Below are positions 21,627 through 33,995 of a stretch of DNA of 64,000 nt, in pieces. Numbering within the stretch: the first letter of the stretch is position 1; every line of letters begins with the position of its first letter. Both the position numbers and the translations under genes were made by a program. The notes beneath the pieces were generated by a model that saw only the letters and a list, made by a program, of their open reading frames with translations, was not told where the DNA came from and searched no databases. Source of the DNA: Dipteris shenzhenensis (Eukaryota > Polypodiophyta > Polypodiopsida > Gleicheniales); NCBI GenBank assembly GCA_047967505.1, contig CM106538.1, one strand, 5' to 3'.

Positions 21627-24100
21627 CTCCTTGCATGCCTCATTAACCCTTTTGAAGTTGAGGTTAATAGAAATAGTGCCAATTTTAAAGAATCTCTTTT
21701 AGCATAGTTGGAGAACCAAAGCAAACAAAATCAAGAAAGGACCATTAATTACTATCATTCACGAAAGAAACTTGCCATTCTTCTCTTGGGGAATGCTATT
21801 ATGGAGAACATCAATAGTGCCTAAGAAGAATAAAAGTACTTCCATTCTTCATAACCTCATAGAGAGAGTGGCACTAGTCCCTTTCTCCCTATGAGGTCAT
21901 GGATAATGCCAATATTTTGTTTTCTCTATCCCCATGTCCCAAAAAATTTGCAAAAAGAACCTAGTAAATGTCGGTTGAAGAAGAATAGATATTACAATGC
22001 ATTTTAGATCTTATTAATACATTCAAAGCATAGAAAATCAAGAAAGGAGCATGATTTATTGAAATAAAAGTTATAAGAAATAGATGAGTAGCTATATGCC
22101 TTCACATTCCAAAACTTCTAATGACTTAATCAACTTGATACCTACCAAGTTCAACTTTTGTTATAAGAGGCAAGGGTGATTGAGGTGCCCGCCCTCCTCA
22201 TCTGTATCATTTGGAGGTGCATCAACAATATGTTGTTAAATAGGCTTCTTGATGCTTGCCCACAACATGATCACTAGGGTATATGTTGTAGCATCTACAC
22301 ATAGTGACTCGATCTGTATATCCTTTGTCTTCTCACCCTCACCATCATCAAGAATAGTATTGTCTTCAACTATAGTGTAGGGCCTTGTGCTTCCAATATG
22401 TGCTCAAACCCATCAAACTCGAGCTGTGTGCTTAAGAATGTCAAAATGCTATCACATCCATAAGTGGATCATCTTTTTTGTGGATGACACCCATAAACCT
22501 TTGACTCCATAATGAACCTTTGCAAGCATCCTTAAGGTTCACCATATCCAACATATTCAAGAATGATAGCAATAGAAACTATGATAGAGGAACTATGGTT
22601 TGCATCATAGCTGCAAGCAACTTTTTGAATGCATCCTTATCCCAACACATGTCTTTGGCAAAACATTTTGTAGTGTCGAGCATGCACAAGCGAATTAGAA
22701 GTGGATCCTTGAAATGATGTGTTAGGGATCCCTCACCTTCCATCTCCATGTTCACCAAAGAAATATTCCATGGAAAATAGGACTGTGACCTAGAGCTGCC
22801 ACCCTTTCTAATACTCATTATCCATTCAATATATATGGGTGCCACTTGTGAGAATTTAGGTGTGGCCTTGCTAACTTCTAGCCTCTCCTTAAGCCATGTC
22901 TCACAACATCCCTTTAAACATCTACATCAATATCAAAGTAGCTTGCAAGATCTCCCCAATGTTGATGCCCGGGTGATGGGTGAACAAACATTGGGGGTAT
23001 GTGAAACCCCCCTTAGTTCATGAGAGAAATGGAGGGCAAGTAGACATGTTAGTGCAACCCTTGTCTTTATTGGACTTGAAACATGACAATCTCGTCCACC
23101 TGAATCTCCTCTTGGATTGCTCGCATGTTCTCATGGTCCCATCCCAACAAAACACCTTATGTATGTTATGGTTGGGTTATGACCATAAAGGTCTCCTTGC
23201 TACATTGAGGACAAAATCTTAATCTGCTTTTCATAGATCTCATCTTCACATGTCACCATGTGGGTATCCTTAGTTGCAAAGTTGGAGCCCATCTACATAT
23301 TTGCAATTGATAGGAAGTTCTAAAAAAATCAAAAGCGTCCTAGATTTTGAATATCCAATAGATAGTCGTAAACCAAAGCATGCAATGGAGAATATTTGCA
23401 CACTTGTGAGATCCAAAGCATGGTATTAGTGTCATTTTACCCATTTCAAAAGCAATATTTTTATCCTTTGTATTGGGAAGAATGATTCTACTGCCATTCT
23501 CTTCAAAGACAACTGAAAATTCTTCTATTGAATTGTGAGAATGGCATTAGTGCCATTCTTCATACAAAGTCAAAAAACATGCTTTGAAATAGAGAATACA
23601 GGAAATAGTTGAAAAGAGGAATATAACAATACAAGGTAGTGTCTAGTACTCACATCCCAATTTTGATGATCTTTATGCCCTTTGACAAGGCCCTAGGTTG
23701 GCTTCTTTGGTCCAAAGGCAATCCACTGTGCTCTTGGGCACTGCAAGATGTTGATGTATGGCTGATTCTTCAAGACAGTTTGAGCCTCGATGTTGGCCGT
23801 AGAGTGTATCTTGAAACTTGCATTTGATGGTGTATTGACCAAAATCCAATCCATGCTTTTCTATGTGTGTAGAAACTCTTTCTTTGAGCAAAAACTTCTA
23901 ACTTTTTTTGATTTATAAATATCTTGCAACATATATTGAATGTTGACCATTGAGGATCCAATACTTGTACTCCCGTTTCTTTTCCTTTTGTACCTCATCT
24001 TACACATGGGAGTAATCGTATCTTTGTGGAATGACATGAGGTAGGCACATGTTGCTAGATGCTTAGACATCATGGCAAACTTTTTACCAAGTGATTGACA
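21627..24100 (-). other. Unrecognised minus-strand coding-like fragments
   Basis: Frames at 22845-22579, 23891-23673 and 24073-23861 on the minus strand look coding in composition. They include a segment with IYIEWIMSIRKGG and FKDPLLIRLCMLDTTKCF, and one with ERVSTHIEKHGLDFGQYT. They lie upstream of the FCP1-like piece on the same strand and could be exons of the same former gene or of another one. I recognise no family. Stops separate them and no clear donor-acceptor set joins them. Confidence 0.3.
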
Positions 24101-24177
24101 TAAGCAATGGTCTTTGTCCTAAAGACATATTAACTTGGTGCTCTGAAGCAATTCAATATAAAAATTGACACCTCATA

Positions 24178-24300
24178 CTCTAATACAAATGAGAAGTACT
24201 CTATGTACTCCACTAATCCCTTTATGTTGGTGTGTCATACTCTAATCAAAATGGTAAGTATTCTACATACTCCATGAATCCCTTCATGCTGGAGTGTCGT
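24178..24300. repeat. Tandem duplication, about 61-bp period
   Basis: ctctaatacaaatgagaagtactc and ctctaatcaaaatggtaag-tattc each open a block running through ctccatgaatccctt-like sequence to gtgtc. Copies are about 24178-24238 and 24239-24299, moderately diverged. Confidence 0.7.
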
Positions 24301-24728
24301 TCTTGGCTAATTTTTTAAAAAAGTGTCTTGAAGATGATCTGCTGCTGAGCTAAGGGATTGTATGTTAAAAGTATCGATGCAGCTATCTCACCCTCTCCTA
24401 CCACCTTTCCCCCACCATTGCTTGATGAAGCACTGCTCCACCCACTTCTATCTCTTTATCATCTCCACTCCCTTTATCCTCAATGTTTGTCTTGGCATCC
24501 ATACCTTTGTATCCATCCCTATATAGTTCTCACTTATCCATGATTTCTCCCCACATGTCTCTGAAATCTTCCCACCTACCCCTAGATCCTTCCCAATTCG
24601 CCTTGTATCCTTGTCTTTGCTAGATTCTTACGATACTTGATAGCTTTCTCCCTCTACTTTTTTCTTCTTGGTACTCTTTGATACCTTTCTACCTTTTGTA
24701 CTGCCTTCTTTTATCATTTTCATTACAA

Positions 24729-24827
24729 AATGGTAGGCCTCTAATATTTGTTTGTTGCCACAATGGTAGGCCTCTAATATTTGTTTGTTACCACAATGGT
24801 AGGCCTCTAATATTTGTTTGTTGCCAT
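24729..24827 (+). repeat. 33-bp tandem repeat, three copies
   Basis: Units at 24729, 24762 and 24795 start aatggtaggcctctaatatt and differ at one or two bases. In one plus frame (24678-25001) they encode an 11-residue repeat NGRPLIFVCCH. The frame has no other sign of being a gene. Confidence 0.9.
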
Positions 24828-24829
24828 GG

Positions 24830-26230
24830 TATCATCCCCAAGTGTTGTATTTGTTTTCACATGATTGTAGCAAGTAGGATCCAACTAATACACCCTGCCA
24901 CCCATTGTATGAATATTAAGGCAAGATATGCCATCCTTCCCATCAATCGTGGCATCCTCCATTCCTTTAACATACCCCACATCTTCAAATTATGTGCCTA
25001 GAATGTTCACAAAACAATGCATCTTATGGGGCTTTTGTGATTCATTATTGAACAAATCTATATAGATTCATCCTTTTCCAAATGTAACCCCATTAAAAAT
25101 TGATACCTCTACAACCTACTAGCCATTCCTACAAGTTTTGTTAACAGAATAACACTATCAACAAAATGTACCCTCAATACACATGATGAGGTAATGCACC
25201 TGTAACGCAAGCAAGTGGACACATTGTAATATATTACAATCAGAACTTTAACAAATTAACAATTAGGACCTCATAGGAGTTTTTTTCTCCAATTTTGCTT
25301 CTCTTGGCTCACTTTACATGGTGTTTATTGACACCAGTAGCACCTAGCTTTTATAGCCACCTCCAATATCCCAGTGCATCCCGAAATGGTGTTTATTAAC
25401 ATGACCAACTATATGATTTTCAAACTCTAAAACTCTTCATGCATGCTGTCACTAGTATATTTTAGATCCTTGAACTAATGAAATTTCTCATAGTCATAGA
25501 AGTTTCCCATAATCAATAAAATTCATAATTAATGAAATTTCCCATATTTAACAAAATCCATCCAATTTCAAAATTCCTAAAATCCCACTTTTTTCTCACT
25601 TAATCTAATATGCTCTTTGGTGATACTAATTGAAAGTCAACCATGCCTTGAGTTAGGGGTCCATATGGCAAGAGACAAAGAAATCAAAGAGTTAGAAAAA
25701 GAAAAAGAAACATTCAAATTAGAAAGATATGTCAATGTGTTTCAAAGAAACTAGTTCAAGTATAGTCTATTGTGCTCTTATTGTTTGGAGAGTTACTTTT
25801 AAGTATATCTCTCATCTAGAGCTTTTGATTTGCAATATGTAGTGTGTCTTTAAGCCTCTTCAAATAACTTGACAAGAAGTGAAGTGAAGGAGACCAAACG
25901 TTGTGACCAAATTACTTACTTTCTCTCGTCCTATTAAGCTTTTGATTTGCAATCACTAGTGTCTCTTTAAGCCTCTCAAAACAAAAACGAAATGAAGTGG
26001 AGGAGAGACCCTTCCTCGAGAAGGTATGCTTCGAAAAGCTACCACATTCTCCTAGAGTTCACTATTTGACATCTTCTTTAACAACCATCAATCTTTAAAA
26101 GATAATCCATAACGATGCAACTACATGAGGGAAACTCTTCTATGTGAGCACCAAAATATTCATTGCTTTTGGAATTTCTTAACATGTAATTGTGTCTTGA
26201 AGATGTATAGACCCACTCACTCCAAAATTT
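24830..26230. other. AT-rich intergenic stretch
   Basis: Short imperfect repeats of the type aatgaaatttcccata occur near 25480-25565, and gcttttgatttgcaat recurs at about 25821 and 25940. No gene or element end was recognised. Confidence 0.4.
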
Positions 26231-26334
26231 GCAATGAAGTCACATCGTTTGTGTACACTCGTCTCTTCCATTTTCCGTGAAAATAAAGCAGAAATCGAAC
26301 TGATTATGGTGGGTTGTCATCGAATTTCTATGAG

Positions 26335-26967
26335 CTACTTGCGGCAGTTCGAGCTTTTGAGCCTTCTGCTCCATGCCAACTTTCCTTGCTCAGCGTCGTC
26401 ACCAATCCAGCGCCGATCTTTTTCTGTCTCAATTACATTTAAGTTCTGCTGAAATTCGAACACCGTGCACGGTATTGTCAGTCCAGCCTTCTGCCTGAAT
26501 CCAAATTCGTGCTTCGCCTCATTCAATAGCTCAAGAAGTGCCGGATGATTCAGATAAGATATCGGAATGATGAAGCGCTCCTGCTCCTCCCCTATGTACA
26601 GCGCCACGCAACCTTTTGGCGCTCGCTTGTCCACAGATTGAGATCGCCCAAATGTTATACTGCTGCTCTGCCTCTTGTATCCAGGAAAACTATGAGAACT
26701 CCAAGAGCGCATTAATGGCTTGGAATAGCTCTTTTGCGGGCAATGAGGTCGGTGTAGGAGCGACCTTACAATCGGGACACGGAGATATGAACTGCAACGG
26801 GGAAGACGTGCTGAGACTCGGGCACTTTGACTCTCCATTGGATTGTACTGCTCTGGGGTGCTGTGCCAGTGGCTAGGGACCTCGGCGTCACCCCTCCATG
26901 ATTTAAATAGAGGACGCCAATGTGAGAAAAAACGAAATCCATGACGCCATCTGCGAAAATTGGCCAT
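26335..26967 (-). CDS. SAUR-family protein (small auxin-up RNA), gene 1
   Basis: A single-exon frame of 210 residues runs from ATG at 26965-26967 to the stop at 26335; this ATG begins MANFRRWRHGF and is the first ATG of the frame. The SAUR domain is at about residues 116-180: APKGCVALYIGE, RFIIPISYLNHPALLELLNEA and EFGFRQKAGLTIPC, matching the family consensus including the PxxLxxLL-like helix and the terminal IPC. SAURs act at the plasma membrane, where in seed plants they inhibit PP2C.D phosphatases and so activate H+-ATPases and cell expansion. The protein is longer than the usual 90-150 residues because of a basic, Trp- and Ser-rich N-terminal extension of about 115 residues. No signal peptide or membrane helix is seen. 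The frame is intact. Confidence 0.92.
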   Translation of the reverse strand: MANFRRWRHGFRFFSHWRPLFKSWRGDAEVPSHWHSTPEQYNPMESQSARVSARLPRCSSYLRVPIVRSLLHRPHCPQKSYSKPLMRSWSSHSFPGYKRQSSSITFGRSQSVDKRAPKGCVALYIGEEQERFIIPISYLNHPALLELLNEAKHEFGFRQKAGLTIPCTVFEFQQNLNVIETEKDRRWIGDDAEQGKLAWSRRLKSSNCRK

Positions 26968-28430
26968 GAGGCGGGGTAACAATCAGGCAGCAAATGGTCT
27001 CCTCTGCTCGTAGTGTATGTGCGTGGTCTATGTGTGTGGTTTGTGTGTATAGAAACGTGAAGCCAGAGACAGTGTGAATAAGAGGATTAACAAGGAAGCT
27101 GATGGGTTGAGGCAAGACGTTTCTAAAGCGGTTCTGGGGCACTAAGTCCGGCTGGATTTCAGAAGAACGAGGCGGATCATCGAAGGAGCTGAGGACGAAG
27201 GAGGAATACGAGCTAGAGGACGGGAGGAGGGAATCAGCTGCAAGAAACAAGGGAAGCTTGTGTCTTTAAATTGGGAGCAATGCATCGCATAAAGTTGATT
27301 CGAGAAATGAGTACTGCACAAGTGATCATGGAAGCAATCAACCATGGCGATCTTTTCACTCGGCCAAAGCCAGCACGACGCAGCACTATGGGCGCTGAGA
27401 TTGATCTTTCCTGCGAATCGTGAACACATCGCCTAAAACGAAAACGATAGAAACGTTTTACAGGTCAATCATTAAGGAATCCATTCAACTGTTTCTGGGT
27501 AACCACCAAAATTTGCATGTGGATCACTGAATCCATCGCACCCTTGCTAGATTTATGCAATAGATGATCCGGGAACAGACCCAAAATCAACTGGTCCTCT
27601 CAGGCTTTGTTGCAAGTTTCAAATTTCTGATACGTGCAGCCATTCAGTCCATTGGACATGAATCGTTACGTACATAGGGTACATCACGAAGAAGAAAAGG
27701 ATACTGCAAGGGACACCCCACCGACTTTACCATGCCAGATCTGTCGTGTTGCTGCCACTCCGCATCGGTCCTGTGGTCCAATCCAAAAGCAACGTATCTG
27801 AATGATCTGATTGTGAATCACGTTCGCATTGCTGCTGCAGGCTGCAACCTACTACAATCATTTCCGTGTTTCTCTCCTTGAATCTGATTGCCATGAACGA
27901 AAGTAGATCCTCAATCCCACTGTCCAATCGCAACCGACCCACGCACCGAGAGACATGTAAAGTGACACACAAAAATTTGACGGGTTTGTTGAAATTTTGT
28001 AGGTTTTGAGCAAAAATATAACTAAAATGCCTTGAAATTTCCTGGTTTTTAAACCTTCTATTTTGTAGCTGGAATAATAGGGCCCTTCGGGAGCGTAGAA
28101 TTGATAGGCGAGAGTAGAATTGATAGGTTCTATCTTGCCCAAGAAGGTTGAAGACCTTCCCAATTGTGATACCTTGGATGGAGTTGTAGTTTTGTCCTTG
28201 ATGTCCTTATCCATCATATTATCACTTATACGGATAGCCACCTTGCTTCAGAGTTTTAAAAAAGTGGGGTTGTGGTCCTGCAAAACTATGGATCTGCCAA
28301 TCCGATGAGGAAGCATGGCAACAGTCGCTCGTTGCTCATCCTCTCATGTGGTTCAGAGTGAGAATTAAGGTGTTTTGATCCTAGCAATGTAGCCTCTATG
28401 GGATTCCCTCTCATTTTGTTTCACCTCATA
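26968..28430. other. SAUR gene 1 upstream region and intergenic DNA
   Basis: The first 450 bp would be 5' UTR and promoter of SAUR gene 1; a GT/TG-rich patch lies at 27012-27055. The remaining 1 kb has scattered short frames without family motifs. Confidence 0.45.
27066..27071 (-). promoter_or_regulatory. Candidate auxin-response element TGTCTC upstream of SAUR gene 1
   Basis: GAGACA on the plus strand reads TGTCTC on the strand of the gene, about 100 bp upstream of its ATG. TGTCTC is the classical ARF-binding core in SAUR promoters. A 6-mer arises by chance about once in 2 kb per strand pair, so position is the only support. Confidence 0.4.
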
Positions 28431-28434
28431 CCAT

Positions 28435-28760
28435 TGATTAATTGGGCTCCACTTGTGACCACTGGGGGCGGCCCTACAATTAAGGATTTCTGCAAGACCA
28501 CCTAGTTGACTTTCTCCTTCGGGCTGAGGGCCCTATACCATTGGCCTACCTTGCCATCTAGCCTACGACTGAATGCGTTAACCATTTCAAGATCTCTAGG
28601 AGCACTGAATGCTTCACATATTTGCTCGAATTGCTCCACATGGGAGACTGAATCTCCTTCCTCAAGAAATTTGCTTGTATTTCTCAAAGGTTGCATACAA
28701 CAATGAAGACCAAAGTCAACCACTTGGCCATTTATACATGTCACCTTTTGAAGGGAGGAC
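28435..28760 (-). mobile_element. Gag-like retroelement fragment, probably Ty3/gypsy
   Basis: The minus-strand frame 28744-28502 contains HVEQFEQICEAFSAPRDLEM and RLDGKVGQWYRAL, which fits the capsid motif FxxxLxGxAxxWYxxL of retrotransposon gag. It continues a little beyond the frame end without a further motif. No LTR or pol is near. Confidence 0.55.
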
Positions 28761-30200
28761 CAACCCTGTTCCTTGTGTCATCGTCTCTCTTTTGTTACAC
28801 TTACTTGGTCCCATGTGGTGCCAAGGCATATGCTGATTCTCTCAAGATTCTCTCTGTCTTCAAGTGGATCTTGCGTTATCCATATATGGGATCCAAATGG
28901 CTCTTGTGTTATCCTTGCCAATTAGGGTGATCCCGATGAGTACTTTGAAACAGAGCCATTTGTGGCTCAAAACTCGTAGGGTTTGGATGGGCTAGATCTA
29001 TTAGCATGCTTCATGGCTGTTAACACACTCTCCATTAATTTCATCTCTGTTGGGTGCAACGTCTTGATCATAGCTCATCACTCCATTGCTCCGGTACATT
29101 TGCTCATTAGCATCATCATTTATGATGTCAATTATCACATTTTTGCCATTTTGAAGTCTTTTTCTTTTTAGGTTTTCACTTATCCTGTTCGTTGTCCTAT
29201 GCTTGTGCCATTATTCATTCAAAATTGTTGTGATTGCATACAAAAAAGACACATATATGACATATTTGCACTCAATTCTGTTCAAAACATACACTTCCCT
29301 GTTTTAAGGTCCACTACATGTGCCATCAACTTTAAAGGACCCAAACCCTTCAATTTGAAGCAAGTCTCCATTTTTCTGGGCATCTATAACACTTGGAGTT
29401 TGAGATCTATCAAAGAACTATTTCAAGAATAAGTGCGTCTCTTTAGAAAGTTCAAATGTGGCAAGCCACGAAATGTGCCTTTCAAATTGCACACTAAAAA
29501 TTATTCTCTAACTTCCTTATCTTTGTCATGTCTAATGGATTTTTTCATCAAAGAAATACTAACCCTCTCCAATTTGTGTCCTTTTTACAACCTTGCACTA
29601 CTTGATAACAAATCATCTAACTTTCCTTCACATTTAAAAAATTATAACATTTACACTATTAAGAGATACCTTTCAAACATTTTGGCTTAAATAAACATAA
29701 AAATGTCACCTACCCCAAGCTTTCATGTTTTAAAACTCTACCATTGCAGCTTGGACCTTGTGTACATTCAAAATGGCATTTTTATGCTCCGTTTACTCAA
29801 AGGTTCTTGGTCCTTGCTTTGCCCCTTTGGTAGTTTGTCCACCTTTCTTTTTGCTCTGTTGGCCTTTTGTCTTGTTTTGCCTTACAAGATCATGCTTTTT
29901 GAAATGTGTATAGATCCACCCAACAAGTCTTGCACAACAAATTTTGTTTTTTTTCTTACGTTTCTAACATGTACAAGCATCCATAGTAAAGGATTCTTTA
30001 CACCTTGACCTCAAAGTGCATTTAAAAGGACATTATATATACCTAAGTACCCTTGTTTTTACTAATGCCAATAGCATCACATGCCTACATTTTAAGATTA
30101 AACAGAACATAAAAAAGTAGTACATCTTCAAAATTGATTATTACTCATCAATTTTTAGAAGATCATTATACATGGTTTCATTGGTTTCATCCCTAGATGA
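28761..30200. other. AT-rich intergenic stretch
   Basis: Several short plus-strand frames exist but are T-rich and hydrophobic by composition. I see no element ends and no gene. Confidence 0.4.
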
Positions 30201-31140
30201 AGTGGAAGAAGCATATTTCTCTACACTATCCAACAATAACATTGTCTTCTGCTAGATGATGACCATGGCTCTCCAAACTTTGTGTTTGGCTCTTGCGGGT
30301 GTGTCTTTGTTTAAATCCTTGACAATCCACTCTCTTACGAGCATGGAACTTTTCCTTGAGACTATTTATTAACTTTCCAAGAGGCCCTACCTTTGTAAGA
30401 GTGAAGTCATAGACAAGTATGTCCACCTCATCAAGACTAAGTGTACTATCACTACATGTATTTTTGCTCCTTTTTCTAAGCTATATTTTCCTTTTATGTC
30501 ATATTCATATTTTGTTTTATAGTCTCGATTTTCTTCATTTTGCAATATAATGAATTTATCAATCCAAAATGGATGCCCAAGATTATCATCCTCTGCCAAT
30601 CTAGTTACAATAGTACCCTTTTTAATCAGTTGGGGGTTGCCACTCCATATCTCTTTTAGTTGTTTCTTGCTTTTTACCTTCTAGCTTCAAGAGGCATGCA
30701 AGAGGCTATCAAGCTCTATTGGGATGTCTATTCTAGGTGGATGTTGTCTTTGAATTGTAATTGCCAAACAAGAGGATTAGCCAAGTCCCATTATTTGTTT
30801 AGAGTTTACCAAGAATTTTCTCTTGGTCATAAACTCATTCCTCCCACCATGACACATATTTTTGTCCAGCATATTTTTTGGCCTTCTCTAGCAACCTCTT
30901 TTGACATGGGGGAGCTAACTATAGGGTATCAAAATTTTGTAGGTGCCTCTGAGACTTTCATGAGAATGAATATGAGAAAAAAATTTCAAGGAGCAGGCTT
31001 GTGAGGTGCGCTCCTCTCATAATCTTTCCTCCCCCTCTGTACAGTTTGGGAGCTCCTCTCGCAATCTTTTCTCGCCCTCTGCACAGTTCGTCAAGAGCTC
31101 CTCACTCGCTATTCACAAGCCTAATTTGGATGCTCTCACC
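30201..31140. other. Unrecognised coding-like fragments on both strands
   Basis: On the minus strand a frame at 30599-30387 has EDDNLGHPFWIDKF, and 30426-30226 continues nearby. On the plus strand 30660-31004 is a 114-codon frame. None matches a family I can name. They may be remains of a transposable element, since the next region is repeat-derived. Confidence 0.3.
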
Positions 31141-31149
31141 AACTTCACA

Positions 31150-33060
31150 AACTTAGTTGATACATGAGGTGAATGTGAAGGAGGGACAAATACTATATCA
31201 AGGTTAGAAGATTACCATCATTGAAAGCATGATTGAAAATGTGCTAGGGATTCTTGGAGGCAAGTTGCAAGCACACTTCTTGGAGAAGTAACATAATAGA
31301 CATGATACTCTAGATGTATACCCCTATGCTCAGATTAGTAAAGATGGAGGAGTCATGCTTTCTATCTTGCCAATAGACCTCCAGGATGTGATGAAGAAGA
31401 CAATGCACTTCTTTCCTAATACAAGAGAAACCATGAAGTTATGGTAGGTTCAAGCAACAATAGAGCAACTAAAAGGACATCATGTCTCTTTCTCAAGGGT
31501 GATCTCCAAGAGCGTGATAACCAACTTGAAGAATCGCATGGGTGAAAAATCCAAATTGTCCACTCATACCATTGGAGTTGCAATGCACCTGATGACATCT
31601 ACTGTTAAAGGGATTTTTGAGCAATATGATAAGAAGATGTCTCAGAAGGTGACTTTTCTACAAGAGAAAGCCACTAATGTGGCAAAGGAAGCACTACATG
31701 AGAAAATTCTTAGGGAGGGTGAAGAAGCCAAGGTAGAGGAGGCAAAAGAAAGGGCTTTTCAGGCATAAGAGCAAGCTGAGGCTGCTACAAAAATGGTTGA
31801 CATGGTAACACATAGAAGAGAAGAAGTAGAGAAGCACACCAAGGAGCTTTGAGATAGGCTTGAAGACATCAGAGTGGATGGGGACATTGCGGAGAAGGAG
31901 CTAGCAATGATTTGAAGGTACCTTGAACATCATAGAGATGAAAAGGAGGCTCTTTACAAATGGCACACCAACATGCAAAGCGCATAAAAATTTAAAAAGA
32001 CCAAATGATGGTGGAACTAAAAAGGGAGAATGCAAAAACCAGAGTGGTGATGCAGGAGCTATGAGAGAGCTACAAGGCTAGGAACGATGAGGCAGAGAGT
32101 AGCCATATTGGAGAAGACAATGAGGGAGATCTCTAGGCTAGGAGGCATGTAGAGAGTAGCCATGGTGGAGCAAGTTGTAGTAGCCACAATGGAACTTGTT
32201 ATGTAAAACCATTTTTGGAATTTTGAAAAGTTAAGCATAACCCTACAACAAGATTATGATAAGGTTGTTCACGAGCTTGTAGTGACTTTTAAAGTTTTGA
32301 AATGCATAGACTCTCTTCTTTCAGCCCTCTGATCCCATGAGTGGTCTTTATTGAAACCTGAGTTTTCTACACATACGTACAATGGTTTTATCTTAGCTAA
32401 GGTAGCTGGTATCATTTTTGGTTTTTATAGATGAATATAGTGATTAGCAATGGTTACAAATTTGAATGTAACACTATAATGTAGCTCTCATGTAGCTCAA
32501 GTAGAGGGAAGTATGAAGGTTGTAATGGAGGTTGATCTTTATGACTATGGTGTGTAGCTTCATAGGGCATCCCAATACGTATTTGGCCTCTCGCGGTCTC
32601 ACACTAATTTCATTACCTCTCCAATATGTCTTGTCTCTCTTAGTGCTTGTCATACAAGGCATGGAAAAGGAAGAAGCGTCAGCTTCTTCCTTGCACAGAT
32701 CATCTTGACACTATTGATCAACTTAAGCAGCTTCAAGAGATGCTGAGGAAATTAGATGAAGTTGTCGCATGGAGTGAGCAAAGAGTGGAGGAGTTGAAGG
32801 AGACCATTCGTAGCCTTAGGATGAGGGAGGAAGGAATCCAAGAAGCAATTTCTTCATGCACAGAATCAAACTGTGGTATTGACAGCCACAATTGAGAGGA
32901 ACTAGCCCCCTTCAGTAAATGAGCAAGGAGGCCCTAGCTTGCAATCATGGAGCTCAAAAAGGCAACCTCCTCAAAGCAATGTGGAACCAGTCCCCTAAAG
33001 GAAAGGAGTCTTTGAGATGTAATCTATGTAACCTATATGTAATCTATTAAATTATTAATG
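31150..33060 (+). mobile_element. Unclassified dispersed element with coiled-coil frames, copy 1
   Basis: Plus-strand frames broken by stops encode Lys/Glu-rich, coiled-coil-like protein: about 31340-31768 (an NTRETMKLW segment, then FLQEKATNVAKEALHEK and a Glu/Ala/Lys-rich helix), a continuation to about 31985, and 32647-32895 (QLKQLQEMLRKLDEVVAWSEQRVEELKE). The tail from about 32892 (gaggaactagcccccttcag) through the tgtaatctatgtaatc words to 33050 recurs at 39645-39905. The shared tail shows that this is a repeated element, not a unique gene. No enzyme domain is visible. It could be a gag-like gene of an unknown retroelement or a carrier of captured sequence. Confidence 0.5.
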
Positions 33061-33540
33061 TTCTCCAAAGTTTACTTGGGAAATGTATATGTTTAAGGAT
33101 AACACTTTGTAGCAATGGGATTTGTTTTAGTATAGCATTGGTTGGTTGTAGCTCGGAGGTTGGTTGCACACTAGGATATGAATTGCCACCAGCGTGGTGG
33201 TTTGCTTCTATTATTACAAGATGAATGGCATACAATTCATTCATTAAGGATTTGTGGTCACCATCCTTGTGGCTGAAATATGACAATAGATAAAGAGAAC
33301 CAGCCTAAAGGGGATTGTTTTAGTATGGCACTTTGCAACAATTTTAGGATAGCATGGCGGTAGTGTAGGATAAGTGGTCGCCAGCATGGTGGTTAGTTGC
33401 ACACTAGGATTTGAACTGCCACCAGCATGGTGGGTTGCTTCTATTATTACAAGATGAATGGCATGCAATTCATTCATTTAGTATTTGTGGATTAGTTATG
33501 GGATTTACTAAAACAAGTGCGGTGGTTGTTTGGGATATAT
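33060..33540. repeat. Satellite-like tandem repeat, 233-bp period, copy array 1
   Basis: The landmark ttgcttctattattacaag occurs at about 33202 and 33435. Each unit also contains gttttagtatagca and an accagc-tggtgg word. A diverged array of the same family lies at 53,925-54,555. Confidence 0.85.
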
Positions 33541-33543
33541 ACT

Positions 33544-33995
33544 AAAATGGGGTTTGTGGCAAGTTTAACCATCCAAAGCATATTCGATGGGTAGGTTACT
33601 TTGTATAGGCCTCACTCAACCTACAGGTTGGATTGATATAAGTGAAGATTATCATGTCCATCGGGTATGCACACGTATGAATAACACACCTCAAATAATA
33701 TTTTTTGACGGTTGTACATAACACTTGATGGAAAATGGGGTTTGTGGCGACTTTGACCATCCAAAGCATATATGATGGGTATGATAATTTGTACGTGCAT
33801 TAACATAGGATGGATTCACGTGTGTAGAGAGTATGATGCCCATCGATTATGTGCACGTTCGAATGACACACCTCAAATACTATTTTTTTATGGTTGTGCA
33901 TAACACTTGGTGAAAAATGGGATTTGTGGGGACTTTGACCATCGAATGCATATCTGCTGATGCACATGATACTTTGCACGTACTTTAACATTTAG
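33544..33995. repeat. Satellite-like tandem repeat, 182-188-bp period, about 2.5 copies
   Basis: aaaatggggtttgtggc starts units at 33544 and 33732, and aaaatgggatttgtggg at 33914. Units share atgacacacctcaaata and catccaaagcatat. Confidence 0.85.

Noticed and set aside
27142-27429. Minus-strand 95-codon frame upstream of SAUR gene 1
   Set aside because: No family motif, overlaps another frame, and lies in the expected promoter.
33060-33995. CRISPR-like repeat array
   Set aside because: Units are 180-235 bp long, diverged and without short spacers; the host is a plant.
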